Assembly (NCBI RefSeq): GCF_000252995.1
Contig: NC_015761.1
Location: forward strand, 2,914,001 to 2,978,000
Source: Salmonella bongori NCTC 12419
GTDB taxonomy: Bacteria; Pseudomonadota; Gammaproteobacteria; Enterobacterales; Enterobacteriaceae
Direction of reading: 5' to 3'
Length of the DNA: 64,000 nt
Shown here: positions 44,167 through 52,126 of the stretch, one piece after another
How positions within the stretch are numbered: position 1 is the stretch's first letter
Layout of the letters: every line of letters begins with the position of its first letter
Notes under the pieces: model-generated
Told to the model about the DNA's origin: nothing
The model's input: only the letters and a program-made list of their open reading frames with translations
The model's database searches: none
Program-made: the position numbers and the translations under genes

Positions 44167-44198
44167 AAAACTCTTGCGTTAACAAGAGCGCCCTTGTT
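44167..44198 (-). promoter_or_regulatory. Mutually exclusive hairpins upstream of yqgB-speA
   Basis: Read on the minus strand: hairpin 1 is aacaag-ggcgct-cttgtt (44198-44181); hairpin 2 is ctcttg-ttaacg-caagag (44188-44171) followed by tttt (44170-44167). They share bases and cannot coexist. Hairpin 2 resembles a weak intrinsic terminator. A 47-codon ORF ends 6 bases before hairpin 1, giving an attenuator-like layout. Confidence 0.35.
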
Positions 44199-44204
44199 CA
44201 GTCT

Positions 44205-44348
44205 TCAGTTGCCATTACCGGCTCTGGAGTCCTGAGAAGCGCCGAGATGGGTATAACATCGGCAGGTATGCAAAGCAGAAATGCAGATTGCGGGGGACAT
44301 GGACGCACCAGAACGATGCGACAGATTCAGCAGAATACAACGGTTCAT
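44205..44348 (-). other. Candidate 47-codon leader ORF upstream of yqgB-speA
   Basis: ATG at 44346-44348 preceded by GGAGGTGAT (44365-44357), a nine-base match to the 16S anti-SD but with 12 bases between GGAGG and ATG. The frame reads MNRCILLNLSHRSG and ends RAGNGN at TGA 44205. A longer frame on the same strand but in another phase (44430-44215, GTG start, 71 codons) overlaps it. I do not recognise either product. Confidence 0.25.
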
Positions 44349-44405
44349 TATCTCGTATCACCTCCATGGACGCCCCGTAAGACGACCCCAAGCCAAAGCC
44401 ATGTT

Positions 44406-44687
44406 TTAACCCGGCTGGAAGTGGCGACACGAAGAAAACGTCGTGTGCTTTTGTATGAGCCGCGCGTCGCGTTTTATACCCAGAACGCAGAAAAAAAGCA
44501 AAATATAAATGCGCATAATGTCAGCATTGACAGAAACGTTTCCCACCCGATTTTGCACCACAATGAGACGGCCTTCAAAAAAAGCTGGAAATTGGGTGAA
44601 GAAGTGACCTAAAATAGCCGTCCAGATGTTAATCCATCCATACTGATTAACACTCAGACTGCCAGTGTCAGTGACTTTCAGACTCAT
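44406..44687 (-). other. Candidate 93-codon ORF at the yqgD position
   Basis: Reads MSLKVTDTGSLSVNQYGW, then a hydrophobic stretch (INIWTAILGHFFTQFPAFF) and a second one (IYILLFFCVLG). No good ribosome binding site precedes the ATG. E. coli has a doubtful gene, yqgD, on this strand at this position. The MetJ repeats of metK lie inside it, so the apparent protein-like look may be incidental. Confidence 0.3.
44616..44639 (+). promoter_or_regulatory. MetJ-box-like repeats upstream of metK
   Basis: Three contiguous 8-base units, agccgtcc, agatgtta and atccatcc, match the met box AGACGTCT at 6, 5 and 4 positions. MetJ with S-adenosylmethionine represses metK in enteric bacteria by cooperative binding to such arrays. 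They lie 122-145 bases before the start codon. Confidence 0.6.
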
Positions 44688-44760
44688 GGTAGAATCTTCT
44701 ACTCTGTCTATTCCACACAGCAGTTTGAGCTAACTAAATTCTCCTTAGGTGAAATTAAAT

Positions 44761-45915
44761 ATGGCAAAACACCTTTTTACGTCTGAGTCCGTATCAGAAG
44801 GGCATCCTGACAAAATCGCTGACCAAATCTCTGATGCCGTGCTGGACGCTATCCTGACACAGGATCCGAAAGCACGCGTCGCCTGTGAAACCTACGTCAA
44901 AACCGGTATGGTTCTGGTAGGTGGTGAAATCACCACCAGCGCATGGGTTGATATTGAAGAGATCACTCGTAACACGGTCCGCGAGATTGGCTATGTGCAT
45001 TCCGACATGGGCTTTGACGCCAATTCTTGCGCGGTACTGAGCGCCATTGGCAAACAGTCACCGGATATTAATCAGGGCGTTGACCGCGCAGATCCGCTGG
45101 AACAAGGCGCGGGCGACCAGGGTCTGATGTTCGGCTATGCAACCAATGAAACCGATGTCCTGATGCCGGCGCCGATCACTTACGCGCACCGTCTGGTACA
45201 GCGTCAGGCTGAAGTGCGTAAAAACGGTACTCTGCCATGGCTGCGTCCGGACGCGAAAAGCCAGGTCACCTTCCAGTATGACGACGGTAAAATCGTCGGT
45301 ATTGACGCTGTAGTTCTCTCTACGCAGCACGCAGAAGATATCGATCAGAAATCACTGCAAGAAGCGGTAATGGAAGAGATCATTAAGCCCATTCTGCCAT
45401 CTGAATGGTTAAATGCGTCTACCAAGTTCTTTATCAACCCAACCGGTCGTTTTGTTATCGGCGGCCCGATGGGCGACTGCGGCCTGACCGGGCGTAAAAT
45501 CATCGTAGACACCTACGGCGGCATGGCGCGTCACGGCGGCGGCGCCTTCTCCGGTAAAGATCCGTCGAAAGTTGACCGTTCTGCGGCCTACGCAGCGCGT
45601 TATGTCGCGAAAAACATCGTGGCGGCAGGTCTGGCGGACCGCTGTGAAATTCAGGTTTCCTATGCTATCGGCGTAGCCGAACCGACATCTATCATGGTAG
45701 AAACCTTCGGTACCGAAAAAGTCCCTGCTGAGCAGTTAATCCTGCTGGTACGCGAGTTCTTCGACCTGCGTCCATACGGTCTGATTCAGATGCTGGATCT
45801 ACTACACCCGATCTACAAAGAAACCGCGGCTTACGGTCACTTTGGTCGTGAAAACTTCCCGTGGGAAAAAACTGACAAAGCGCAACTGCTGCGCGATGCT
45901 GCCGGTCTGAAATAA
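44761..45915 (+). CDS. metK: S-adenosylmethionine synthetase
   Basis: Makes S-adenosylmethionine from methionine and ATP; essential. 384 residues from ATG 44761 (MAKHLFTSESV); a 4-codon extension is rejected on family length. SEGHPDKIADQISDA near the N terminus, GAGDQGLMFGYA near 115 and GGGAFSGKDPSKVDRSAAYAARY-type loop near 260 are the family motifs. An imperfect SD (ttaggtg) precedes it. Probably controlled by MetJ. The long leader has a 14-base palindrome near the promoter. Confidence 0.98.
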   Translation: MAKHLFTSESVSEGHPDKIADQISDAVLDAILTQDPKARVACETYVKTGMVLVGGEITTSAWVDIEEITRNTVREIGYVHSDMGFDANSCAVLSAIGKQSPDINQGVDRADPLEQGAGDQGLMFGYATNETDVLMPAPITYAHRLVQRQAEVRKNGTLPWLRPDAKSQVTFQYDDGKIVGIDAVVLSTQHAEDIDQKSLQEAVMEEIIKPILPSEWLNASTKFFINPTGRFVIGGPMGDCGLTGRKIIVDTYGGMARHGGGAFSGKDPSKVDRSAAYAARYVAKNIVAAGLADRCEIQVSYAIGVAEPTSIMVETFGTEKVPAEQLILLVREFFDLRPYGLIQMLDLLHPIYKETAAYGHFGRENFPWEKTDKAQLLRDAAGLK

Positions 45916-45923
45916 TCGCCCAC

Positions 45924-45989
45924 GCCTGACTGTAACTGTCAGGCCACCAACGCCGTACCCATAAAGGCCAGCATCATGCTGGCCTTTAT
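45924..45989 (+). terminator. Hairpins after metK
   Basis: Two hairpins follow the stop: gcctgac/gtcaggc (45924-45944) and the long perfect one, ataaaggccagcat-c-atgctggcctttat (45961-45989). The second has T residues only within the stem, so it is a terminator-like structure rather than a textbook one. Confidence 0.65.
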
Positions 45990-46062
45990 GTGATACGCAG
46001 CACAATCCGCTCTCCCCTTGCGTTTCTTCGACTACACTTTTCATCATTCAGTTTCAGTTATC

Positions 46063-46078
46063 ATGAAAGCGGTTACAT
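46063..46078. promoter_or_regulatory. Upstream gal operator of galP
   Basis: atgaaagcggttacat matches the GalR/GalS consensus GTGNAANCGNTTNCAC except at the two symmetric end positions. It lies 182 bases upstream of the second operator. Confidence 0.6.
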
Positions 46079-46244
46079 TTATTTTCATTGAGAACTGAAC
46101 ACATCACTATCGATACGCTAATCCTGCGATGAAAATGTTACATTGTTTTTCAGTCTTGTCTGAATACCAGGCGATTGATAGGGTTATAAGATTATTAAAG
46201 TGATTACTTTTCAGATAATTAAATAATCACTGCGATAAATGGCA

Positions 46245-46260
46245 GTGTAAACGATTACAC
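46245..46260. promoter_or_regulatory. Main gal operator of galP
   Basis: gtgtaaacgattacac is a complete match to the GalR/GalS consensus GTGNAANCGNTTNCAC, 85-100 bases before the start codon. Confidence 0.88.
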
Positions 46261-46263
46261 CAT

Positions 46264-46279
46264 TGTGATTACCCTCACA
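46264..46279. promoter_or_regulatory. CRP site of galP
   Basis: tgtga-ttaccc-tcaca is a perfect match to TGTGA-N6-TCACA, four bases downstream of the gal operator. It gives glucose repression of galactose uptake. Confidence 0.85.
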
Positions 46280-46344
46280 TATTTTTACGGCGTACTCACC
46301 TACTCTTAACATCGATAAAATTGCTAACCCAACCGGAGGGCATA

Positions 46345-47739
46345 ATGCCTGACAATAAAAAACAAGGGCGTTCCAACAAGGCCATGACATTTTTTGTCTG
46401 CTTTCTTGCAGCCCTGGCAGGATTACTTTTTGGCCTGGATATCGGCGTTATCGCCGGTGCTTTACCCTTCATTACCGACGAATTCCAGATTAACGCGCAC
46501 ACTCAGGAATGGGTGGTCAGCTCCATGATGTTTGGCGCAGCTGTCGGCGCTGTCGGCAGCGGCTGGCTCTCCTTTAAGCTGGGCCGTAAAAAAAGCCTGA
46601 TGATCGGCGCTATCCTGTTCGTTGCCGGTTCGCTGTTCTCCGCTGCGGCGCCTAACGTTGAAGTCCTGATTATCTCTCGTGTGCTGCTCGGCCTGGCCGT
46701 TGGCGTCGCGTCCTACACCGCACCGCTGTATCTGTCTGAGATTGCGCCAGAAAAAATTCGCGGCAGTATGATCTCAATGTACCAACTCATGATCACCATC
46801 GGGATTCTGGGCGCTTATTTGTCTGATACCGCGTTCAGCTACAGCGGCGCATGGCGCTGGATGCTCGGCGTGATCATTATTCCGGCCATTCTGTTGTTGA
46901 TTGGCGTCTTCTTTCTGCCGGACAGCCCGCGCTGGTTTGCTGCAAAACGCCGCTTCCATGACGCTGAACGTGTGCTGTTGCGCCTGCGTGATACCAGCGC
47001 AGAAGCCAAACGTGAACTCGATGAAATTCGCGAAAGTTTACAAGTTAAACAGAGCGGTTGGGCGCTGTTCAAAGAGAACAGCAATTTCCGCCGCGCCGTT
47101 TTTCTTGGCGTTCTGCTGCAGGTGATGCAGCAGTTCACCGGGATGAACGTCATCATGTATTACGCGCCGAAAATCTTCGAACTGGCAGGATACACCAACA
47201 CTACGGAGCAGATGTGGGGCACCGTTATCGTGGGGCTGACTAACGTTCTGGCGACATTTATCGCCATCGGCCTGGTTGACCGCTGGGGCCGTAAACCTAC
47301 CCTGACGTTGGGCTTCCTGGTCATGGCGATTGGTATGGGTATTCTGGGTACGATGATGCACATCGGCATTCATTCGCCGTCTGCGCAATACTTCGCTATC
47401 GCTATGCTGTTGATGTTCATCGTCGGGTTCGCAATGAGCGCCGGTCCGCTGATTTGGGTATTGTGCTCTGAAATCCAACCATTGAAAGGCCGTGATTTTG
47501 GTATCACCTGTTCCACCGCGACTAACTGGATCGCCAACATGATCGTTGGCGCAACGTTCCTGACCATGCTGAACAATCTGGGTAACGCCAACACCTTCTG
47601 GGTCTATGCCGGCCTGAACGTGCTGTTTATCCTGCTGACCCTGTGGCTGGTGCCGGAAACCAAACACGTCTCGCTGGAGCATATTGAACGTAACCTGATG
47701 AAAGGCCGTAAACTGCGCGAAATCGGCGCCCACGACTAA
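46345..47739 (+). CDS. galP: Galactose:proton symporter GalP
   Basis: Inner-membrane sugar porter (MFS, 12 membrane segments) that brings in galactose and glucose with a proton. 464 residues from ATG 46345 (MPDNKKQGRSNKA) with CCGGAGGG before it; a TTG eight codons upstream is rejected. Family motifs: RxGRR-type loop GRKKS near 80, PDSPRWF near 200, QQFTGMNVIMYY near 260 and PETKHVSLE near 440. Two gal operators and a perfect CRP site lie upstream, and a terminator follows. Confidence 0.97.
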   Translation: MPDNKKQGRSNKAMTFFVCFLAALAGLLFGLDIGVIAGALPFITDEFQINAHTQEWVVSSMMFGAAVGAVGSGWLSFKLGRKKSLMIGAILFVAGSLFSAAAPNVEVLIISRVLLGLAVGVASYTAPLYLSEIAPEKIRGSMISMYQLMITIGILGAYLSDTAFSYSGAWRWMLGVIIIPAILLLIGVFFLPDSPRWFAAKRRFHDAERVLLRLRDTSAEAKRELDEIRESLQVKQSGWALFKENSNFRRAVFLGVLLQVMQQFTGMNVIMYYAPKIFELAGYTNTTEQMWGTVIVGLTNVLATFIAIGLVDRWGRKPTLTLGFLVMAIGMGILGTMMHIGIHSPSAQYFAIAMLLMFIVGFAMSAGPLIWVLCSEIQPLKGRDFGITCSTATNWIANMIVGATFLTMLNNLGNANTFWVYAGLNVLFILLTLWLVPETKHVSLEHIERNLMKGRKLREIGAHD

Positions 47740-47747
47740 CCTCCACG

Positions 47748-47779
47748 CGCTTCCTCCCGCCACGGGGGGAAGCGTTTTT
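47748..47779 (+). terminator. Rho-independent terminator of galP
   Basis: cgcttcctcc and gggggaagcg form a 10-base stem with one G-U pair, followed by ttttt, nine bases after the galP stop. Confidence 0.88.
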
Positions 47780-47817
47780 CTTGCAGTCACTCTTCTGGCG
47801 CACTATTCTCTGCCGCT

Positions 47818-48315
47818 ATGAAAACCCCTCGTCTTCCTATCGCTATTCAGCAAGCCGTGATACGCCGTCTGCGGGAAAAACTCGTCCAGGCGAATCTCAA
47901 ACTTGAGCGTCATTATCCGGAGCCAAAACTGGTGTATACGCAACGCGGCACATCAGCGGGTACAGCCTGGCTGGAAAGCTACGAAATTCGTCTCAACCCG
48001 GTGTTACTGCTGGAAAACGTAGACGCCTTTATTGAAGAGGTCGTGCCGCATGAACTGGCGCATCTGCTGGTGTGGAAACACTTCGGACGCAAAGCCCCAC
48101 ATGGTAAGGAGTGGAAATGGATGATGGAAAGCGTGCTGAACGTTCCGGCCAGACGTACTCATCAATTTGCGCTACAATCTGTGCGACGCAATACCTTTCC
48201 CTATCATTGTCAATGCCAGCAGCATCAACTCACCGTCCGCCGCCATAATCGTGTGGTACGCGGCGAAGCGGTTTATCGCTGCGTTCACTGCGGCGAACCG
48301 CTGGTCGCCGACTAG
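47818..48315 (+). CDS. sprT: SprT-family zinc protein
   Basis: 165 residues, SprT/Spartan family. The metalloprotease motif HELAHLL (near 78) has the HExxH zinc site, and the C-terminal zinc-ribbon pair is visible as CQC and CVHCGE. The bacterial role is uncertain; the eukaryotic relative Spartan cleaves DNA-protein crosslinks. It lies between galP and endA as in E. coli. Confidence 0.94.
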   Translation: MKTPRLPIAIQQAVIRRLREKLVQANLKLERHYPEPKLVYTQRGTSAGTAWLESYEIRLNPVLLLENVDAFIEEVVPHELAHLLVWKHFGRKAPHGKEWKWMMESVLNVPARRTHQFALQSVRRNTFPYHCQCQQHQLTVRRHNRVVRGEAVYRCVHCGEPLVAD

Positions 48316-48409
48316 TTTCCAAAACGTTCAGGAACTTTCCTGACCGAGCTGATTGCATACAGGCACAACTTTCGTTACGTTGCAAACTCGTTTTGCTATG
48401 GAGTGTGCG

Positions 48410-49117
48410 ATGTACCGTAATTTTACTTTTGCTGCTACGTTATTGACAGCGGCGTTTTCAGGCCAGGCATTGGCTGAAGGTATTAATAGTTTCTCTCAGG
48501 CCAAAGCGGCGAGCGTTAAAATCAATGCCGATGCGCCTGGCAGCTTTTACTGTGGATGCCAAATTCGCTGGCAGGGTAAAAAAGGCGTCGTGGACCTGGA
48601 GTCCTGTGGCTATAAAGTGCGTAAAAATGAGAATCGCGCCAGACGTATTGAATGGGAACACGTCGTTCCGGCCTGGCAGTTTGGCCATCAACGCCAGTGC
48701 TGGCAGGACGGCGGACGAAAAAATTGCGCCAAAGATCCAGTCTACCGCAAAATGGAAAGCGATATGCATAATCTGCAACCCGCCATTGGCGAAGTGAATG
48801 GCGATCGCGGTAACTTTATGTATAGCCAGTGGAACAGCGGCGAAGGCCAGTATGGGCAGTGCGCCATGAAAGTGGATTTCAAAGCGAAAATCGCAGAGCC
48901 GCCCGCCCGCGCCCGTGGCGCGATCGCCCGCACCTATTTTTATATGCGCGACCAGTACCACCTGAAACTGTCCCGCCAGCAAACCCAGCTTTTTAACGTC
49001 TGGGATAAGCAGTATCCCGTTTCCCCCTGGGAGTGCAAGCGCGACGCGCGTATTGCAAAGGTACAGGGCAATCATAACCCCTATGTGCAACGTGCTTGCC
49101 AGGCGCAAAAGAGCTAA
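48410..49117 (+). CDS. endA: Endonuclease I
   Basis: Periplasmic double-strand DNA endonuclease. 235 residues from ATG 48410 (MYRNFTF) with GGAG 6 bases before; the 19-codon upstream extension is rejected. Signal peptide of about 22 residues ending in ALA. The catalytic His84 lies in EWEHVVPAWQ, and NGDRGNFMYSQWN near 135-147 is the metal-binding region. Eight Cys residues remain in the mature protein, suggesting disulphides. It is followed by rsmE. Confidence 0.96.
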   Translation: MYRNFTFAATLLTAAFSGQALAEGINSFSQAKAASVKINADAPGSFYCGCQIRWQGKKGVVDLESCGYKVRKNENRARRIEWEHVVPAWQFGHQRQCWQDGGRKNCAKDPVYRKMESDMHNLQPAIGEVNGDRGNFMYSQWNSGEGQYGQCAMKVDFKAKIAEPPARARGAIARTYFYMRDQYHLKLSRQQTQLFNVWDKQYPVSPWECKRDARIAKVQGNHNPYVQRACQAQKS

Positions 49118-49193
49118 CCTACACTAGCGGAATTCTTGTTAACCCATGCCCTGGATAGCCAAATGCCGGGGCCATGACGCGGATTTTTTTATT

Positions 49194-49925
49194 ATGCGCA
49201 TTCCCCGCATTTATCACCCTGAATTATTAACGTCCGGCACACAAATTTCGTTATGCGAAGATGCTGCCAACCATATTGGCCGCGTACTGCGCATGGGACC
49301 GGGGCAAGTTTTACAACTATTTGACGGTAGCAACCAGGTATTCGCGGCTGAAATCATTAGTGCCAGTAAGAAAAGCGTTGAAGTGCAAGTAATGAAAGGC
49401 GAAACCGACGATCGTGAATCGCCGCTGCATATCCATCTGGGTCAGGTGATGTCGCGCGGTGAAAAAATGGAATTCACTATCCAGAAATCGATCGAACTGG
49501 GTGTAAGCCTCATTACGCCACTTTTCTCTGAGCGCTGCGGCGTTAAACTGGATAGTGAACGTCTGAACAAAAAGCGCCAGCAGTGGCAAAAGATTGCGAT
49601 CGCCGCCTGCGAACAATGCGGGCGTAATCGGGTGCCGGAAATTCGCCCGGCAATGGATCTGGAGGCCTGGTGCGCCGAGCAGGAGCCCGGGCTGAAGCTC
49701 AATCTTCACCCGCGCGCCCATGCCAGCATCAACACTCTGCCGCTGCCGGTCGAGCGCGTGCGACTGTTGATTGGTCCCGAAGGCGGGCTATCGGCTGAAG
49801 AAATCGCGATGACCGCGCGCTATCAGTTTACTGATATTCTGTTAGGACCTCGCGTTCTGCGTACTGAGACAACTGCGCTCACTGCCATTACCGCCCTACA
49901 GGTGCGTTTTGGCGACTTAGGATGA
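49194..49925 (+). CDS. rsmE: 16S rRNA m3U1498 methyltransferase RsmE
   Basis: Methylates U1498 of 16S rRNA at N3. 243 residues from ATG 49194 (MRIPRIYHPE), the length of the E. coli protein; the upstream frame is rejected. An N-terminal PUA-like domain is followed by a SPOUT knot domain with LIGPEGGLS (near 196-204) and LGPRVLRTETTAL (near 219-231), which bind S-adenosylmethionine. gshB follows by 19 bases. Confidence 0.96.
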   Translation: MRIPRIYHPELLTSGTQISLCEDAANHIGRVLRMGPGQVLQLFDGSNQVFAAEIISASKKSVEVQVMKGETDDRESPLHIHLGQVMSRGEKMEFTIQKSIELGVSLITPLFSERCGVKLDSERLNKKRQQWQKIAIAACEQCGRNRVPEIRPAMDLEAWCAEQEPGLKLNLHPRAHASINTLPLPVERVRLLIGPEGGLSAEEIAMTARYQFTDILLGPRVLRTETTALTAITALQVRFGDLG

Positions 49926-49944
49926 AGCGTTAACGGAGAAAATA

Positions 49945-50892
49945 ATGATTAAGCTCGGCATCGTGATGGACCCCATCGCAAACATCAACATCAAGAAAGA
50001 CACCAGCTTCGCTATGCTGCTGGAAGCCCAACGTCGTGGTTATGAACTTCATTATATGGAGATGGCCGACCTTTATCTGATTAACGGTGAAGCACATGCC
50101 CACACGCGAATTTTGCGCGTGGAGCAGAACTACGATAAATGGTATGAATTTAATGGCGAACAAGACCTGCCGCTGGCCGATCTGGACGTCATTTTGATGC
50201 GCAAAGATCCGCCGTTTGATACCGAATTCATTTATGCGACCTATATTCTGGAACGTGCCGAAGAAAAAGGTACGCTAATCGTCAACAAACCACAGAGCTT
50301 ACGCGACTGTAACGAAAAACTGTATACTGCCTGGTTTTCCGATCTGACGCCAGAAACGCTGGTCACACGCAACAAAGCGCAGCTCAAAGCGTTCTGGGAA
50401 AAACATGGCGATATCATTATGAAGCCGCTTGACGGTATGGGCGGCGCGTCCATTTTCCGTGTTAAGAACGGTGATCCCAACATGGGTGTTATTGCCGAAA
50501 CACTTACCGAACTGGGCACCCGCTACTGTATGGCGCAGAACTATCTGCCCGCTATCAAAGATGGTGATAAACGTGTACTGGTTGTAGACGGCGAGCCAGT
50601 GCCCTATTGTCTGGCGCGTATTCCGCAGGGAGGCGAAACCCGCGGCAACCTGGCGGCTGGCGGTCGCGGCGAGCCACGCCCACTGAGCGAAAGCGACTGG
50701 GAAATCGCCCGTCGCGTCGGGCCCACACTTAAAGCCAAAGGGCTTATTTTCGTCGGTCTGGATATCATCGGCGATCGTTTAACAGAAATTAACGTGACCA
50801 GCCCCACCTGCGTACGCGAAATTGAAGCGGAATATCCGATCTCCATCACCGGCATGTTGATGGACGCTATCGAAGCCCGGCTGGCGCAGTAA
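49945..50892 (+). CDS. gshB: Glutathione synthetase
   Basis: Adds glycine to gamma-glutamylcysteine with ATP, the second step of glutathione synthesis. 315 residues, ATP-grasp fold. MKPLDGMGGASIFRV near 160 is the ATP-binding loop; GGRGEPRPLSESD near 225 is the flexible lid. A GGAGAAAAT binding site precedes ATG. Downstream of rsmE on the same strand; a BIME follows. Confidence 0.97.
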   Translation: MIKLGIVMDPIANINIKKDTSFAMLLEAQRRGYELHYMEMADLYLINGEAHAHTRILRVEQNYDKWYEFNGEQDLPLADLDVILMRKDPPFDTEFIYATYILERAEEKGTLIVNKPQSLRDCNEKLYTAWFSDLTPETLVTRNKAQLKAFWEKHGDIIMKPLDGMGGASIFRVKNGDPNMGVIAETLTELGTRYCMAQNYLPAIKDGDKRVLVVDGEPVPYCLARIPQGGETRGNLAAGGRGEPRPLSESDWEIARRVGPTLKAKGLIFVGLDIIGDRLTEINVTSPTCVREIEAEYPISITGMLMDAIEARLAQ

Positions 50893-50900
50893 AACGTTTA

Positions 50901-50983
50901 TTGCCCGGTGGCGCTGCGCTTACCGGGCGTACGTAAGCACGTAGCCCTGGCCGGATAAAACGCATCGCGTCGCCATCCGGCAA
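50901..50983. repeat. BIME between gshB and yqgE
   Basis: Two REP units, ttgcccggtggcgctgcgct with taccgggc, and ggccggataaaacgcatcgc with gtcgccatccggcaa. Confidence 0.88.
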
Positions 50984-51107
50984 TTTATTATCCAATAAGG
51001 CGATGCCGTCCTTTGGCAAAAGACAGCTTATATGAGTGACAACCGTCCTCTTTCCCCACATACTGAGCGTTGCCGCTTTTTTGAACCAGGAAACAGAACC
51101 TCTGACA

Positions 51108-51671
51108 ATGAATTTACAGCATCACTTTCTTATTGCCATGCCTGCGCTCCAGGACCCTATTTTCCGCCGTTCCGTAGTATATATTTGTGAACACAACGAA
51201 GATGGTGCCATGGGGATTATTGTTAATAAGCCTTTGGAAAACTTACAGATTGAAGGGATTCTGGAAAAACTGAAAATTACGCCGGAACCGCGCGATCCTG
51301 CGATTCGCCTGGATAAAGCCGTGATGCTCGGCGGCCCGCTGGCGGAAGATCGTGGGTTTATTCTGCATACGCCGCCGTCACGTTTCACGTCCAGTATTCG
51401 TATTTCAGACAATACCGTGATCACCACCTCCCGCGATGTGCTGGAGACGTTAGGCACCCAACAACAACCTTCCGATGTGCTGGTCGCGCTGGGCTATGCC
51501 TCTTGGGACAAAGGTCAACTTGAGCAAGAGCTGCTTGATAACGCCTGGCTTACCGCCCCCGCCGATCTCAATATTTTATTCAAAACGCCTATCGCCGAGC
51601 GCTGGCGCGAAGCAGCGAAGCTTATTGGCATTGATATTCTGACCATGCCTGGCGTTGCGGGGCACGCCTGA
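51108..51671 (+). CDS. yqgE: UPF0301 protein YqgE
   Basis: 187 residues from ATG 51108 (MNLQHHFLIAMPALQD), family UPF0301/DUF179; function unknown. The conserved N-terminal LIAMPALQDPIFRRSVVYICEH has the family signature, and VMLGGPLAED follows near 75-85. The longer open frame upstream lacks homology. It overlaps ruvX by one base (tgatg), and the two are nearly always neighbours in proteobacteria. Confidence 0.94.
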   Translation: MNLQHHFLIAMPALQDPIFRRSVVYICEHNEDGAMGIIVNKPLENLQIEGILEKLKITPEPRDPAIRLDKAVMLGGPLAEDRGFILHTPPSRFTSSIRISDNTVITTSRDVLETLGTQQQPSDVLVALGYASWDKGQLEQELLDNAWLTAPADLNILFKTPIAERWREAAKLIGIDILTMPGVAGHA

Positions 51672-52087
51672 TGAGCAATACTTTACTGGCCTTTGACTTC
51701 GGCACAAAAAGCATCGGCGTTGCGATAGGACAACGTATTACCGGCACCGCTCGTCCGCTCCCGGCGCTCAAAGCGCAGGACGGCACGCCTGACTGGACGC
51801 TTATTGAACGTTTGCTGAAAGAGTGGCAGCCAGATGAAATTATTGTCGGATTGCCACTTAATATGGACGGTACCGAACAACCGCTGACGGCGCGCGCACG
51901 TAAATTCGCCAACCGTATTCATGGGCGTTTCGGGGTAACGGTTACTTTGCACGATGAGCGGCTCAGTACTGTTGAAGCACGCGCCGGCCTGTTTGAACAA
52001 GGCGGGTATCGCGCGCTAAATAAAGGTAAAGTGGACTCGGCCTCCGCAGTGATAATCCTCGAAAGCTATTTTGAACAGGGGTATTAA
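51671..52087 (+). CDS. yqgF: Pre-16S rRNA nuclease YqgF (RuvX)
   Basis: 138 residues, RNase H-like fold, needed for processing the 5' end of 16S rRNA. FDFGTKSIGVAIG (near 8-20) holds the first catalytic Asp; GLPLNMDGT and the C-terminal VDSASAVIILESY (near 122-134) hold further acidic residues. Its start overlaps the yqgE stop by one base. In E. coli yggR is the next gene; here an IclR-family gene is interposed. Confidence 0.95.
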   Translation: MSNTLLAFDFGTKSIGVAIGQRITGTARPLPALKAQDGTPDWTLIERLLKEWQPDEIIVGLPLNMDGTEQPLTARARKFANRIHGRFGVTVTLHDERLSTVEARAGLFEQGGYRALNKGKVDSASAVIILESYFEQGY

Positions 52088-52126
52088 AACCGTTTTTATC
52101 GGCATACGCGGCAGCGGTTGGCGGGC

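Larger units (their letters stand above)
44112..44760. other. Long gap between yqgB and metK
   Basis: 649 bases with no confidently coding gene. From the left: hairpin ccgaac/gttcgg (44131-44154), two mutually exclusive hairpins (44171-44198), minus-strand ORFs of 47 and 71 codons ending just before them, a 93-codon minus-strand ORF (44406-44687), MetJ-box-like repeats (44616-44639) and the metK promoter. E. coli carries two doubtful small genes here, yqgC and yqgD. A 177-codon plus-strand open frame (44079-44612) also exists; its arginine- and threonine-rich composition does not look like a protein. Confidence 0.6.

Noticed and set aside
44079..44612. 177-codon plus-strand open frame between yqgB and metK
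   Set aside because: Begins inside antisense yqgB, has Arg/Thr/Ser/His-rich low-complexity composition, and no ribosome binding site or recognisable family.
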